From assembly GCF_000383595.1 (NCBI RefSeq), contig NZ_KB911581.1:5291519-5355518 (forward strand): a stretch of DNA of 64,000 bases. The letters run 5' to 3'. The DNA is from Streptomyces bottropensis ATCC 25435. Lineage in GTDB: Bacteria > Actinomycetota > Actinomycetes > Streptomycetales > Streptomycetaceae. The position numbers and the translations under genes are program-made. Positions 17,452 through 25,961 of the stretch are shown one piece after another; within the stretch, counting starts at the first letter, position 1, and each line of letters starts with the position of its first letter. The notes under the pieces are model-generated. The model saw only the letters and a list, made by a program, of their open reading frames with translations, was not told the origin of the DNA and made no database searches.

Positions 17452-18642
17452 TCAACGCAAGGGAACCTTGGCCATGACAGTCGTGCCGTGGTCGGGTTGG
17501 GACGTGACTTCGAGTCGGCCGCCGACGAGTTCGGCGCGCTCGGTCATGCTGCTCATGCCGTACCCGTCGCCGCCAAGGTTCCCGGGCGGCAACGAACCGG
17601 CATCGAAGCCGCACCCGTCGTCCGTCACCCGAAGCGACACCTCGTTGTTGCTGTAGCGCAGATCAAGCTGGGCCAGGTCGGCCTGCGCGTGCTTGACGAC
17701 GTTGTGCAGTGCCTCCTGCGCGATGCGGTAGAGCGCGATCTCCACGTGTTCGGGCAGCCGGCACTCATCGAGTTCGAAGGCCACCTCGATGCCGGGGGTG
17801 GAGCGGGCCAGGCTGGCCAGGGCGTGGGCGAGCCCGAGGTCGTCGAGAACTGGGGGGCGCAGGCCGTTGATCGCCGCGTGGGCCTCGTCCAGGGTGAGGC
17901 GCGTGAGCCGAAGTGCCTGCACGAGCTGCTTGGCCGTGAAGTCCGGGTCCTCGGCCAGAGCGTCGGTCGCGGCGTCGAGATGAAAGCGCAGGCTGATCAG
18001 CCGCTGGGTGATGCCATCGTGGATGTCGGCGGCCAGCCGGCGTCGCTCCGCCTCCTGCGCGGCGATGACCTGCTCGGCGAACCGTTCCAGCGCACGCTCG
18101 CGTGCGGCGAGCCGGCGGTGGGAGCGTGCCTGATGCATCGCTCCCGCGACAAGGCTGCCGATCGAGGTGAGCAGCCGGACGTCCCGGTCGGAGAACTCGC
18201 GGCGATCACGGGTGTGCACGTTGAGGACTCCGACGAACCCACCGGGGTGGCTGATCATGGGCACTGAGGCCATGGACGTGAAGTCCTGGCCGCGGAGCTG
18301 TGGGAAGTGCAGGTATCTCGGATCGTCCTCTTTCCGCTCGACGATCACCACGGGCTGCTGATGGCGTGCCACCCACCCGCTCACGCCCTGGCCCAGCGGC
18401 AGCCTGATCCGGCCCACTTCCCGGTCGAACGGCCGAGTGGCGCCCGTGAGCGTGAGGGTCTCCCCGGTGTCATCGAGCACATGCACGAAACAGAGGTCGG
18501 TCGCCGTTGCCTCGGAGATGAGCCTGGCGACGTTCGCGGCCAGCGGCCCCAGCTCGGGGCCGGCCGATATCGCTTCGATGATCCCCACGAGCAGCGCGTT
18601 CTCCCGCTCCGGATCAGCAAGTCCGAGACCCTGCCTGCTCAA
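17452..18642 (-). CDS. GAF-domain sensor histidine kinase
   Basis: This is a cytoplasmic two-component kinase. The start is TTG at 18642, which overlaps the regulator stop as TTGA and has GAAGGA upstream; it gives 396 residues. A GAF domain occupies about residues 15-170 (ATDLCFVHVLDD... GFVGVLNVHTRDRREF). A HisKA_3 dimerisation domain follows, with the phosphorylated histidine in ERRRLAADIHDGITQRL, then a HATPase_c domain (ALYRIAQEALHNVVKHA; VTDDGCGFD; GYGMSSMTERAE). No transmembrane segment is present, so the signal is probably intracellular. It lies directly upstream of cbbL on the same strand. Confidence 0.9.
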   Translation of the reverse strand: MSRQGLGLADPERENALLVGIIEAISAGPELGPLAANVARLISEATATDLCFVHVLDDTGETLTLTGATRPFDREVGRIRLPLGQGVSGWVARHQQPVVIVERKEDDPRYLHFPQLRGQDFTSMASVPMISHPGGFVGVLNVHTRDRREFSDRDVRLLTSIGSLVAGAMHQARSHRRLAARERALERFAEQVIAAQEAERRRLAADIHDGITQRLISLRFHLDAATDALAEDPDFTAKQLVQALRLTRLTLDEAHAAINGLRPPVLDDLGLAHALASLARSTPGIEVAFELDECRLPEHVEIALYRIAQEALHNVVKHAQADLAQLDLRYSNNEVSLRVTDDGCGFDAGSLPPGNLGGDGYGMSSMTERAELVGGRLEVTSQPDHGTTVMAKVPLR

Positions 18643-19286
18643 CGGAAGATTCCTTCCCGGAGCGCGACGGTGATCGCGCCGGCCCGGTCGTGTACCTCGA
18701 GCTTGCGGTAGATGGAACTCATGTGGCTCTTCACCGTCTCGGTGCCCAGGACGAGTTCGGTGGCGATCGCCCGGTTCGACAGGCCGGTCACCATGAGCGA
18801 AAGGACCTCGCTCTCCCGCTGGGTCAGGCCCACAGCCGCCCCAGGCCAGAACTCCCCGGCCTGCAGTCGCGCGGCGGAGGCAGCGGCCCGGCCGGCCATG
18901 GTCGGGTCGATGACCGTCTCGCCCGCGGCGGCCCGCTCGAAGTGGCGGAGCAGTTCTTCGCCCCCCATCCATTTGAGCAGATAGCCGACCGCCCCGGCGC
19001 GCAGCGCCTGGAACAGATACTGCTCGTCGTCGTAGGCGCTGAGCAGCACAACTTTCGTCTCGGGGTCCGCCTCGACGAGCCGCCGGCACAGATCCAAGCC
19101 GCTGTGGGCTCCACGCAGCCGCACATCGGACACCACGATGTCGGGACTGTATGCCGCGACCTGGCGTTCCGCTTCCTCCGAGTTCACCGCCTGCCCGACT
19201 ACGCGGACCCGTCGGGGGAAACGTGCCAGCAGCGCTTTGAGCCCTTCGAGCACCATCTCGTGGTCGTCGACGAGTACGATCCGCAT
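18639..19286 (-). CDS. NarL/FixJ-family response regulator
   Basis: This is the partner of the GAF kinase. The ATG at 19286 starts MRIVLVDDHEMV; an ATG 15 nt upstream is possible but has a poorer ribosome site. The receiver domain has the acidic pocket (VDDHE), the phospho-acceptor in IVVSDVRL, and the conserved K in GYLLKWMGGEE. The C-terminal LuxR-type helix-turn-helix is typical (LTQRESEVLSLMVTGLSNRA, ETVKSHMSSIYRKL). It is translationally coupled to the kinase. Its targets may include the cbb genes next door. Confidence 0.92.
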   Translation of the reverse strand: MRIVLVDDHEMVLEGLKALLARFPRRVRVVGQAVNSEEAERQVAAYSPDIVVSDVRLRGAHSGLDLCRRLVEADPETKVVLLSAYDDEQYLFQALRAGAVGYLLKWMGGEELLRHFERAAAGETVIDPTMAGRAAASAARLQAGEFWPGAAVGLTQRESEVLSLMVTGLSNRAIATELVLGTETVKSHMSSIYRKLEVHDRAGAITVALREGIFR

Positions 19287-19484
19287 CGGTCGATCTCTCA
19301 TTCGAGGGAGCTTACTCGCGCCCTATGCAGCCCACCCCGGTCGTGCGGCCTCGGCTACGTATCCCGGCGGTCTTCTCCTCGCCGCATCCCTGCAGCGCCC
19401 CTCATCGGTGGGACCGAGGCCGCACCCGGGCGGATCGGGTCCCACGCGAGCGCGACGCCGACCGCGCGACCCCAGTGAAGTCAC

Positions 19485-19513
19485 GGGGGCGGGCGGAGGC
19501 CGCCCGCCCCCGA
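19485..19513 (-). terminator. Strong hairpin downstream of the aldolase gene
   Basis: CGGGGGCGGGCGG and CCGCCCGCCCCCG form a perfect 13-bp stem with a 3-nt loop, 47 nt after the aldolase stop. This is a likely terminator separating the aldolase from the response-regulator gene. Confidence 0.7.
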
Positions 19514-19559
19514 CCACCGCGGCCGAGCTTCCTGCGCAACGCCGCACGCCGACCTGCCA

Positions 19560-20552
19560 CTACACCACAGCCGAACCGGTGAGCACCGCGGAGTTGGCCG
19601 ACGTCCGCTCCGACAGCGCCTGCTGCCCGGCCTCGATGAGGTCCGCTTCGCCGCGCCAGGCCGCCAGTGCCGGATCGACCAGCGCCCGGCCGAAGGAGAA
19701 CGTCAACGGCCACGGCGAAGGCAGCGGCTGCATCGCGGCCAGGTTCGCGGTGGCCCCCCGCGGGCTCTGCCCGCCGGACAAGAAGGCGACACCGGCCAGT
19801 TCGGCGGGCATCTGCTCGATCAGTACTCCCACGGTGGCCTGCGCCACAACGTCCGGCGAGGCATGCTCACCGGAGGAGGAACCCGGCAGCACCATGTTGG
19901 GCTTCAGTACCGTGGCGGCGAGGTCGACTTCGAAGGAGCGAAGTTCTTGGGCGACCGCCTGAAGCACACGCGCGGTCACCTCCCGGCAACGAGCCATGGA
20001 GTGAGAACCGGTCATCAGCACTTCGGGCTCCACGATCGGCACCAGCCCGGCCTGGTGACAGGCACTGGCGTAGCGGGCCAGGGCGTGCGCGTTGCTGCGC
20101 ACCGCGGCAACGGAAGGCCGTGTCCGATCGATGGTGATGACCCCACGCCACTTGGCGAATCGTGCGCCCAGCGTGACGTACTCCTGCAGCCTCGGAAACA
20201 GCCCGTCCAAACCCTCGGTGACGGTATCGCCGGGCGATCCTGGGAGCGGCTTGGCACCGGTGTCCACCTTGATCCCGGGCAGAATCCCCAGGTCTTGCAT
20301 GGCCTGGGGGAACGGGCGGTCATCGGAGAGCCGCTGCCGCAGCGTCTCGTCGCAGAAAATGACCCCGCTCACTCCGTCGGCCAGATCAGGCGTCGTGACC
20401 AGCATTTCCCGGTAGGCCCGGCGGTTCTCCTCGGTCGGTGCGACCCCGGCCGCCTCCAGACGCGACGACATGGTGCCGATGCTCTCGTCCGCCGCGAGGA
20501 TTCCCTTGCCACCGCTGACCAACGCGGCTGCTGTCTCGGTCAGAACACTCAT
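19560..20552 (-). CDS. fba: Class I fructose-bisphosphate aldolase
   Basis: This is a Schiff-base aldolase that condenses or cleaves fructose-1,6-bisphosphate; in the CBB cycle it also makes sedoheptulose-1,7-bisphosphate. The start ATG at 20552 has GAAGGAG upstream and gives 330 residues. Class I landmarks are KGILAADESIGTM near the N terminus, IVEPEVL, the Schiff-base lysine in TVLKPNMVLPG and FLSGGQSPRGAT near the end. It is transcribed away from cbbR and ends in its own hairpin, so it is a separate unit within the CBB locus. Confidence 0.92.
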   Translation of the reverse strand: MSVLTETAAALVSGGKGILAADESIGTMSSRLEAAGVAPTEENRRAYREMLVTTPDLADGVSGVIFCDETLRQRLSDDRPFPQAMQDLGILPGIKVDTGAKPLPGSPGDTVTEGLDGLFPRLQEYVTLGARFAKWRGVITIDRTRPSVAAVRSNAHALARYASACHQAGLVPIVEPEVLMTGSHSMARCREVTARVLQAVAQELRSFEVDLAATVLKPNMVLPGSSSGEHASPDVVAQATVGVLIEQMPAELAGVAFLSGGQSPRGATANLAAMQPLPSPWPLTFSFGRALVDPALAAWRGEADLIEAGQQALSERTSANSAVLTGSAVV

Positions 20553-20603
20553 CCGGTACCCACTCCTTCGATCGATAACTTCCTGCCTGGCGCCGCCGGG
20601 CAC

Positions 20604-21036
20604 CGAGGGTGTGCCGCACCGAATCCGCTCAAGCAGGGCGGCGCCGGCGCAACGACCCTAGGAATCAGCGGCCCGCCCTGCCTCCCCCGCGCGGTGGACC
20701 AGGCAGGGGAGATGCCGCGCTCCGGGGCTTCGAGGAGGCTTTGCATCGATCTTGGCCGAATGTGCCGTTCTGTCGCTTCCGTGTTCGCCATGTGTGCGAC
20801 CGCAAGCGTCCTCCCGAGGTGGAGGAGCGACCCGGACAAGCCCACTGCCGACGCGGCCGGAGCGCTGGGCCCAGTCCGTTGCGGGTACCGGTGCGCTCTA
20901 CGGTGCGGCTCGGCATGGGCGGTGACCTGCTCGCGGCGAGGTTGTCCTCGTGCGCCGCAGGCGGGGACCGGTTAGTCGATGTGACGGTGGGCGAGGGGGA
21001 GGTTGGGGAGAGCTGACGGTTGGTCAGGGTTGTGTG
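20604..21036. other. Intergenic region upstream of the aldolase gene
   Basis: This 433-nt stretch has no convincing gene; open frames on both strands look like GC shadows. It should hold the aldolase promoter. It runs into a transposase fragment at 21037. Confidence 0.4.
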
Positions 21037-21180
21037 ATGAGTGGTTCCTACCCGCAGGGACTGCTCAACGAGGTCGAGCGGAAGAACGGCTGGACGCCGG
21101 CCGAGCCAACGAGTGACGCCGGGCCTGCGGGGAATGCAGCGTCTTGCGGTCATCGACTGCCTGCGGCACGGGTAACGGAA
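21037..21180 (+). pseudogene. Transposase fragment (IS701-like)
   Basis: The short stretch PQGLLNEVERKNGWTPAE resembles the conserved N-terminal segment of IS701-type transposases (GLL-x-x-ERKNGW-x-LAE). After a frameshift it continues towards an MQRL-like sequence. Only about 45 codons are recognisable. It lies between the divergent aldolase and cbbR genes, a sign of past insertion. Confidence 0.45.
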
Positions 21181-21354
21181 GCGCTGCTGATGCTTCGGTG
21201 GCAGAGGCTCGATCATCGCTCACAACTCGCGCCAGCCTCCTCGGCCGCCGCTGTGTCATGGTCACGCCACCAACACGGGCTCACCTGCAACCCCACCGTT
21301 CCACAACAAGGTCCTGCAAGGACCCTTAGGATCGGCCCGCACACCGAAAGGTTC

Positions 21355-21382
21355 ACTCAGGTGTTATCACTGACGTCTGAGT
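21355..21382. promoter_or_regulatory. Inverted repeat upstream of cbbR
   Basis: ACTCAG (21355-21360) and CTGAGT (21377-21382) form a 6-bp inverted repeat with a 16-nt spacer, 22-28 nt upstream of the cbbR start. LysR regulators usually bind near their own promoter, so it may be an autoregulatory site, but it does not match the motif array upstream of cbbL. Confidence 0.3.
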
Positions 21383-21403
21383 AGATGCTCCAGATGATGG
21401 GGG

Positions 21404-22351
21404 ATGGGGATGACGACGACCTCCCGCTTGCGTGCCTTCGTCGCTGTCGCCGATGTGGGGTCTGTCCGGGGCGCGGCACAGCGGCTGTCGCTGACGGAGT
21501 CGGCGGTCTCGGCGGCCATCACCGCACTGACTCGAGAGGTCGGCGTTCCCCTGATGGAGCGGGAGGGACGGAGCGTACGCCTCACCCGCTCGGGGCAGAC
21601 CTACGCCGACTACGCCCGCACCATCCTCGGCCTGCATGACGAGGCGCTGGCCGCCGCGCGTGGCGACATCGACCCTGAACACGGGCAGGTGCGGCTTGCT
21701 TCGGTGACATCGGCCGCGGAGCACGTGCTTCCCTCGGTCCTGGCCGGGTTCCTCCAGCGCCATCCCGGAGTGGACCTCGGGCTCGAAGTCGGCACCAGCG
21801 AGCGGGTGTGGGCCCTGCTGTCCAGCCACGAGGCCGACCTTGTCATCGCCGGGCGGCCACCGGCCGGCATCGACGCCACCGTGCACGCCGTCCGCCCCAA
21901 CGAGCTGGTGGTGGTGGCCGTGCCCGACCTGGCCGAGCGATTCGATCTGGGGCGCACCACCTGGCTGCTCCGTGAGGCGGGCTCGGGCACTCATGTCACA
22001 TGCGAGGCCCTGCTGGCCGGTCTGCAGGTGGACCCGCCCAGGCTGACCCTGGGGTCCAACGGCGCGGTCGTCGCGGGGGCGGTGGCCGGAGTCGGAGTCA
22101 CCATGGTCTCCCGCGACGCGGTCGCCCGGGAGTTGGCCACCGGAGAATTGACCGAGGTGAAGGTGCCGGGCACGCCGCTGCTCCGGCCTTGGCATGCGGC
22201 CACCCACATAAGGACCTCGGCGAGCACGTCGTTGCTGCTGGAGTATCTGCTGGACAGCGAGCACACCACCGGATGGCGTCGCCCCTCGTCGGGCGGCTTC
22301 CCCCGGCGCTCCACCCGCCGGGGGGTGGGAGCCGACGGGCCGCGCTCCTAG
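21404..22351 (+). CDS. cbbR: LysR-family transcriptional regulator, likely CbbR
   Basis: The N-terminal winged helix-turn-helix (LRAFVAVADVGSVRGAAQRLSLTES...) is followed by a periplasmic-binding-like effector domain (GQVRLASVTSAAEHVLPSVL, LREAGSGTHVTCEALL, SNGAVVAGAVAGVGVTMVS). The CbbR assignment rests on position, 128 nt upstream of glpX and among CBB genes, and on effector-domain phrases such as REAGSGT shared with CbbR proteins. ATG 21404 or ATG 21410 may be used; GGGGGA precedes the second. The last ~35 residues are basic and unusual. CbbR normally activates cbb transcription in response to cycle metabolites. Confidence 0.85.
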   Translation: MGMTTTSRLRAFVAVADVGSVRGAAQRLSLTESAVSAAITALTREVGVPLMEREGRSVRLTRSGQTYADYARTILGLHDEALAAARGDIDPEHGQVRLASVTSAAEHVLPSVLAGFLQRHPGVDLGLEVGTSERVWALLSSHEADLVIAGRPPAGIDATVHAVRPNELVVVAVPDLAERFDLGRTTWLLREAGSGTHVTCEALLAGLQVDPPRLTLGSNGAVVAGAVAGVGVTMVSRDAVARELATGELTEVKVPGTPLLRPWHAATHIRTSASTSLLLEYLLDSEHTTGWRRPSSGGFPRRSTRRGVGADGPRS

Positions 22352-22479
22352 TCTCCGACACAGGGCACCGTCCGTATCACAAATGAAATCCCCGACCACT
22401 GTGCGTACGGGCGGTTGCCCCCTCATCGGATACCGCCCCGTGCGACAGCAGACAGGGGCTCCCCGGAAGGGAGAGGGAT

Positions 22480-23541
22480 ATGACGATGGTGCCCGCCGAT
22501 GCAGGTATCGAAGGCGGTGACGTCGCGGTCTCGGCACCAGACCGCAACCTGGCAATGGATCTGGTGCGAGTGACCGAGGCCGCGGCCATGGCGGCCGGCC
22601 GCTGGGTCGGCCGGGGCGAGAAGAACGGCGCCGACCAGGCGGCCGTCGACGCCATGAGGGCGATGATCGGCACGTTGCCGATCGACGGCACCGTGATCAT
22701 CGGCGAGGGTGAGAAGGACGCCGCGCCGATGCTCTACAACGGTGAACGCGTCGGTGACGGCAGCGGTCCGGCGTGCGACGTGGCGGTCGACCCGATCGAC
22801 GGGACCACGCTGACGGCCAAGGGCATGGGCAACGCGCTGTCCGTGCTCGCGGTAGGCCCGCGCGGGTCGATGTTCGATCCGTCCGCCGTGTTCTACATGG
22901 ACAAGCTGGTCACGGGACCCGCCGCCGCCGACGCCGTGGACATCCGCGCCCCGGTCCTGGACAACGTGCGCGCTGTCGCGAAGGCCAAGGGCTGCGCCGT
23001 GGAGGACATCACCGTGTGCATCCTGGAGCGGCCGCGACACAAGGAACTGGCGGAGCAGGTCCGCAGGGCCGGCGCCCGGATCAAGTTCATCTCCGACGGC
23101 GACGTGGCGGGCGCGATAGCGGCGGCCCGTGACGACACCGGCGTGGACCTGCTGCTGGGCATCGGTGGCACCCCGGAAGGCATCATCGCCGCCTGCGCGA
23201 TCAAATGCCTCGGCGGTGCGCTCCAAGGCAGGCTGCGCCCGCGCGACGACACCGAGCGTCGTCGCGCTCTGGAGGCGGGACACGACCTGGATCGAGTACT
23301 GACAGTCGAGGATCTCATCGCCAGCGAGGACGCGTTCTTCGTGGCCACCGGAATCACCGACGGCGAGCTGCTGCGCGGAGTGCGCTATGGCCCGGAGCGA
23401 GCGGCCACCGAGTCGCTGGTCATGCGCGCCCGGAGCGGCACCGTTCGCTTCGTGCACAGCGAGCACCGCCTCGACCGACTCGGCGCCTACAGTGCCGTCG
23501 ACTACCGTCAGCATGAAGACCCGGCGGAAGCACCGGGATGA
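22480..23541 (+). CDS. glpX: Class II fructose-1,6-bisphosphatase (GlpX type)
   Basis: It hydrolyses fructose-1,6-bisphosphate; GlpX enzymes in CBB settings can also act on sedoheptulose-1,7-bisphosphate. Visible landmarks in the 353-residue protein are GEKNGADQAAVDAMR, GTVIIGEGEKDAAPML, the metal/phosphate motif DVAVDPIDGTTL, and LLLGIGGTPEGIIAACAIKCLGG. The ATG at 22480 has GGGAGAGGG upstream. Its stop overlaps the cbbY start by 4 nt. It would be the bisphosphatase of the regenerative phase. Confidence 0.94.
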   Translation: MTMVPADAGIEGGDVAVSAPDRNLAMDLVRVTEAAAMAAGRWVGRGEKNGADQAAVDAMRAMIGTLPIDGTVIIGEGEKDAAPMLYNGERVGDGSGPACDVAVDPIDGTTLTAKGMGNALSVLAVGPRGSMFDPSAVFYMDKLVTGPAAADAVDIRAPVLDNVRAVAKAKGCAVEDITVCILERPRHKELAEQVRRAGARIKFISDGDVAGAIAAARDDTGVDLLLGIGGTPEGIIAACAIKCLGGALQGRLRPRDDTERRRALEAGHDLDRVLTVEDLIASEDAFFVATGITDGELLRGVRYGPERAATESLVMRARSGTVRFVHSEHRLDRLGAYSAVDYRQHEDPAEAPG

Positions 23542-24287
23542 CAAGTCCGAACCGGAACGGTGCCGTTGTCTTCGACGTCGATGGCACACTCGTCGACAGC
23601 GAGCGGGACGGTCACCGCACCGCCTTCAACGCGGCTTTCTCCGCAGCGGGCTTGCCCTACCACTGGGACGTCGAGACCTACGGCCGTCTCCTGCAGATGA
23701 CCGGGGGACGTCGGCGCATCGCGACGTTCCTACGGCGCCAGAGCCACAGTCACGACGAGGCGGAGGAACTCGCCGCGATCCTGCACGCCGACAAGACCGC
23801 CCGCTTCCGCACGATGGTCGAACAGGGCGCCATCCCGCCGCGCCCCGGGATCCGCGCGCTGCTGAGCGAGCTTTCGGCCACGGGAATGACACTGGCCGTG
23901 GCCACTACGGGCACCCGGATGTGGGTCGAACCCCTGCTGGACAACCTCTTCGGCAGGGGGCGGTTCGCCTGTGTGGTCACCGGCACCGAGGTCCCCACGC
24001 TCAAACCCGACCCGGGCGTCTACCTGCGGGTGCTGGACGGGATAGGTCTGCCCCCGAACCGGGCGATCGCCGTGGAGGACTCGGTCAACGGGCTGCGCGC
24101 GGCGCAGGGAGCCGGGCTCCGCTGCCTGGTGGTGACCAACCACTACACCAGGGGCCAGGACTTCACCGGGGCCCTGGGCGTGCTCGATCGGTTCCTCGTA
24201 CCCGATGTGGCGATGCTGCTGCGCCACCACCTGCTCCCGAGCACGGAGTGCACGTCCTCCAGACCGCACACCGAAAGTGATCCTTAG
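23538..24287 (+). CDS. cbbY: HAD-family phosphatase CbbY (xylulose-1,5-bisphosphatase type)
   Basis: The 249-residue protein has the HAD motifs FDVDGTLVDSERDGHRTAFN (nucleophile Asp), ATTGTR (motif II), KPDPGVY (motif III) and AVEDSVNGLRAA (motif IV). The cap-domain sequence WDVETYGRLLQMTGGRRRIATFL closely follows CbbY of Rhodobacter rather than phosphoglycolate phosphatase. CbbY removes the Rubisco inhibitor xylulose-1,5-bisphosphate, so it completes the repair pair with CbbX. It is coupled to glpX (ATGA). The CBB block ends here, immediately before mobile-element debris. Confidence 0.88.
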   Translation: MTSPNRNGAVVFDVDGTLVDSERDGHRTAFNAAFSAAGLPYHWDVETYGRLLQMTGGRRRIATFLRRQSHSHDEAEELAAILHADKTARFRTMVEQGAIPPRPGIRALLSELSATGMTLAVATTGTRMWVEPLLDNLFGRGRFACVVTGTEVPTLKPDPGVYLRVLDGIGLPPNRAIAVEDSVNGLRAAQGAGLRCLVVTNHYTRGQDFTGALGVLDRFLVPDVAMLLRHHLLPSTECTSSRPHTESDP

Positions 24288-24334
24288 GGGCCACGAAGTT
24301 TCCGGACGGGCGCCCGATGAGGACGTTTCATCGC

Positions 24335-24710
24335 GGTTTCGGGGCTGGGCGGCCTATTACCGGGGGTGGTGTCCAGCAGGATCTTCACGGCGCTGGATCA
24401 CTACGTGTGGTGGCTCACCTACCGGTGGGCCGGACGCAGGTACCCCAACCAAGTCGAAGAAGTGGATCGTTCGACGCTACTTCGGCAGGTTCAACAAGTT
24501 CAGGCCGCTTGCGATCGACTGGTGCCGAACGATGTTCGCCCAGGAGAACTTGAGGAGAATCGGGATCTCGCCGCGGTCGTTGAGGACGTTGGCGCGATCT
24601 CCGAACACCCATCGGCCGTCCATGGGGCTTGCTTGAGCCGAGGTGCGGGGAAACCCGCTCGCCCGGTTCCGAGGGGGCGGGGACGCGGCAATGCGTCCCC
24701 GCTACCCGAC
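24335..24710 (+). mobile_element. Group II intron 3' remnant with an inverted internal piece
   Basis: The plus strand encodes the C-terminal part of a group II intron reverse transcriptase: RGWAAYYRG (near 24345), SSRIFTALDHYVWWLTYRW, and after a one-base frameshift KSKKWIVRRYFGRFNKF (to about 24511). The expected continuation is instead on the minus strand from about 24625 back to 24516: RWVFGDR... KFSWANIVRHQ. Domain V follows on the plus strand (GAGCCG 24635-24640 to CGGTTC 24664-24669, with GCGGG-GAAA-CCCGC), then a domain VI-like stem and CTACCCGAC ending at 24710. The 5' half of the intron is missing, so it cannot be active by itself. Confidence 0.7.
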
Positions 24711-24714
24711 ACGA

Positions 24715-24900
24715 GGGCAGGATCCTCGCCCACGTCGGGATCCCGAAGGTCTACTCGTTCCCCATGGTCTTGTCCTGCTCGCGCGACCCGTTCTGCTGCT
24801 TCCCCACGAGCCAGGACATGGCCACCTTCTTCGACTGCCACCGTCAGGCATTCGCCCACTTCGGCGGTTATGTGGGTGACAACTCTTCCTCGATCTCGTG
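24715..24900 (+). pseudogene. Transposase fragment (IS21-like integrase core)
   Basis: The segment GIPKVYSFPMVLSCSRDPFC followed by TFFDCHRQAFAHFGGY matches the central integrase-core sequence of IS21-type transposases, where a VPGTIVYDRTKTV-like stretch would follow. Here the match is lost after HFGGY. Only about 60 codons remain. Confidence 0.5.
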
Positions 24901-24938
24901 TTGCCCGTCAGGATGGTCGCTCCCGTCGAGGAGCTCGG

Positions 24939-25961
24939 ATGGCCTGGCAGCCGGAGTTGGTACGACGTGTTGATGCCGCGGGCAACCCTGCTGCATCGCT
25001 CGGCCACGTCCTGGTCGACGACTACCTGGAGTTCGTGGCGGCCCGCTGCAGGCCGAACACCCTGCTGGCCACCGCCTACGACTTGAAGGTCTTCTTCTCG
25101 GTGGTGCCCAAGGAGCCGGCCGACGTCGTCACCGCAGACATCTTCGCGTTCATCACCGCGCAGAAGAAGCCGCGTCAAGGCCCGAAGGTCGTCCGGCTCG
25201 AAGACGGTGAAGCCGGACTCTCAGCCCGGACCATCAAGCGCCGGCTCGCCAGCGTCTCTGGGCTGTTCGGCTACCTGATGACCCGCGACGACCTCGCTGT
25301 CGACCGCAACCCGGTGCCGACGGGACTGGCCAACCGCCGCCGCAGTGGCACCCGCGGGGCACCTCTGCTGCGCACGCCTCGCACCCTCCCACGCGTCCTC
25401 GGGCCGACCGAGGTCGAGGCGGTCCTCGGCGCCCTGAACACCGCACGGGACCGGGCGATGATCCTGGCGATGCTGCTGGGCGGGCTGCGCCGCTGCGAGG
25501 TCCTCGGCCTGCGCCTGGGTGACCTCTCACCGGGCGAGCGTCGGGTCTTCATCAGCGAGGGCAAGGGCGGGCACCAGCGCCTGATACCCGTCTCCGCGCA
25601 GTTCTTCAGCGCGGTCGGCGACTACCTGGACCGTGAGCGTCCACCCGTGGACCACGACCAGCTGTTCGTGGTGTTGCGCGGGCCGACCCGCGGCCGGCCG
25701 CTCTCCGCCGACGGTCTCGACGAGATCCTCGACGGAGTCCGAAGACGAACCGGACTACCGAAGTTGACATGCCATCAGCTCCGGCACACCTGCCTGACGC
25801 GGCTGCGGGAGGCAGGCATGGCTCTGGAAGCGGTACAGGCCCAGGCCGGACACCGCTCCATCGAGTCGACCCGCGTCTACATCCACCTCGCGAACAGCTG
25901 GCTCGTCGAGCAGTACCTGGAGGCCAGTGCCGCGATCGACGCCGACCGAGCGGAGTCCTGA
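24939..25961 (+). CDS. Tyrosine recombinase/integrase 1
   Basis: This is a phage-type site-specific recombinase. The ATG at 24939 has GAGGAG upstream and gives 340 residues. There is an N-terminal SAM-like core-binding domain (DDYLEFVAARCRPNTLLATA) and a catalytic domain. The catalytic set is visible: Arg in LLGGLRRCEVLGLRLGDL, Lys in ISEGKGGHQRLIPV, HxxR in CHQLRHTCLTRL, His in AQAGHRSIESTRVYIHL with the nucleophile Tyr. Its stop overlaps the next start by 1 nt, as in TnpA-TnpB pairs of Tn554-like elements. Confidence 0.88.
   Translation: MAWQPELVRRVDAAGNPAASLGHVLVDDYLEFVAARCRPNTLLATAYDLKVFFSVVPKEPADVVTADIFAFITAQKKPRQGPKVVRLEDGEAGLSARTIKRRLASVSGLFGYLMTRDDLAVDRNPVPTGLANRRRSGTRGAPLLRTPRTLPRVLGPTEVEAVLGALNTARDRAMILAMLLGGLRRCEVLGLRLGDLSPGERRVFISEGKGGHQRLIPVSAQFFSAVGDYLDRERPPVDHDQLFVVLRGPTRGRPLSADGLDEILDGVRRRTGLPKLTCHQLRHTCLTRLREAGMALEAVQAQAGHRSIESTRVYIHLANSWLVEQYLEASAAIDADRAES

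Noticed and set aside
24288..24335. Reading the group II intron frame back into the end of cbbY
   Set aside because: Recognisable intron-protein sequence begins only near RGWAAYYRG (about 24340); cbbY has a natural stop at 24287.
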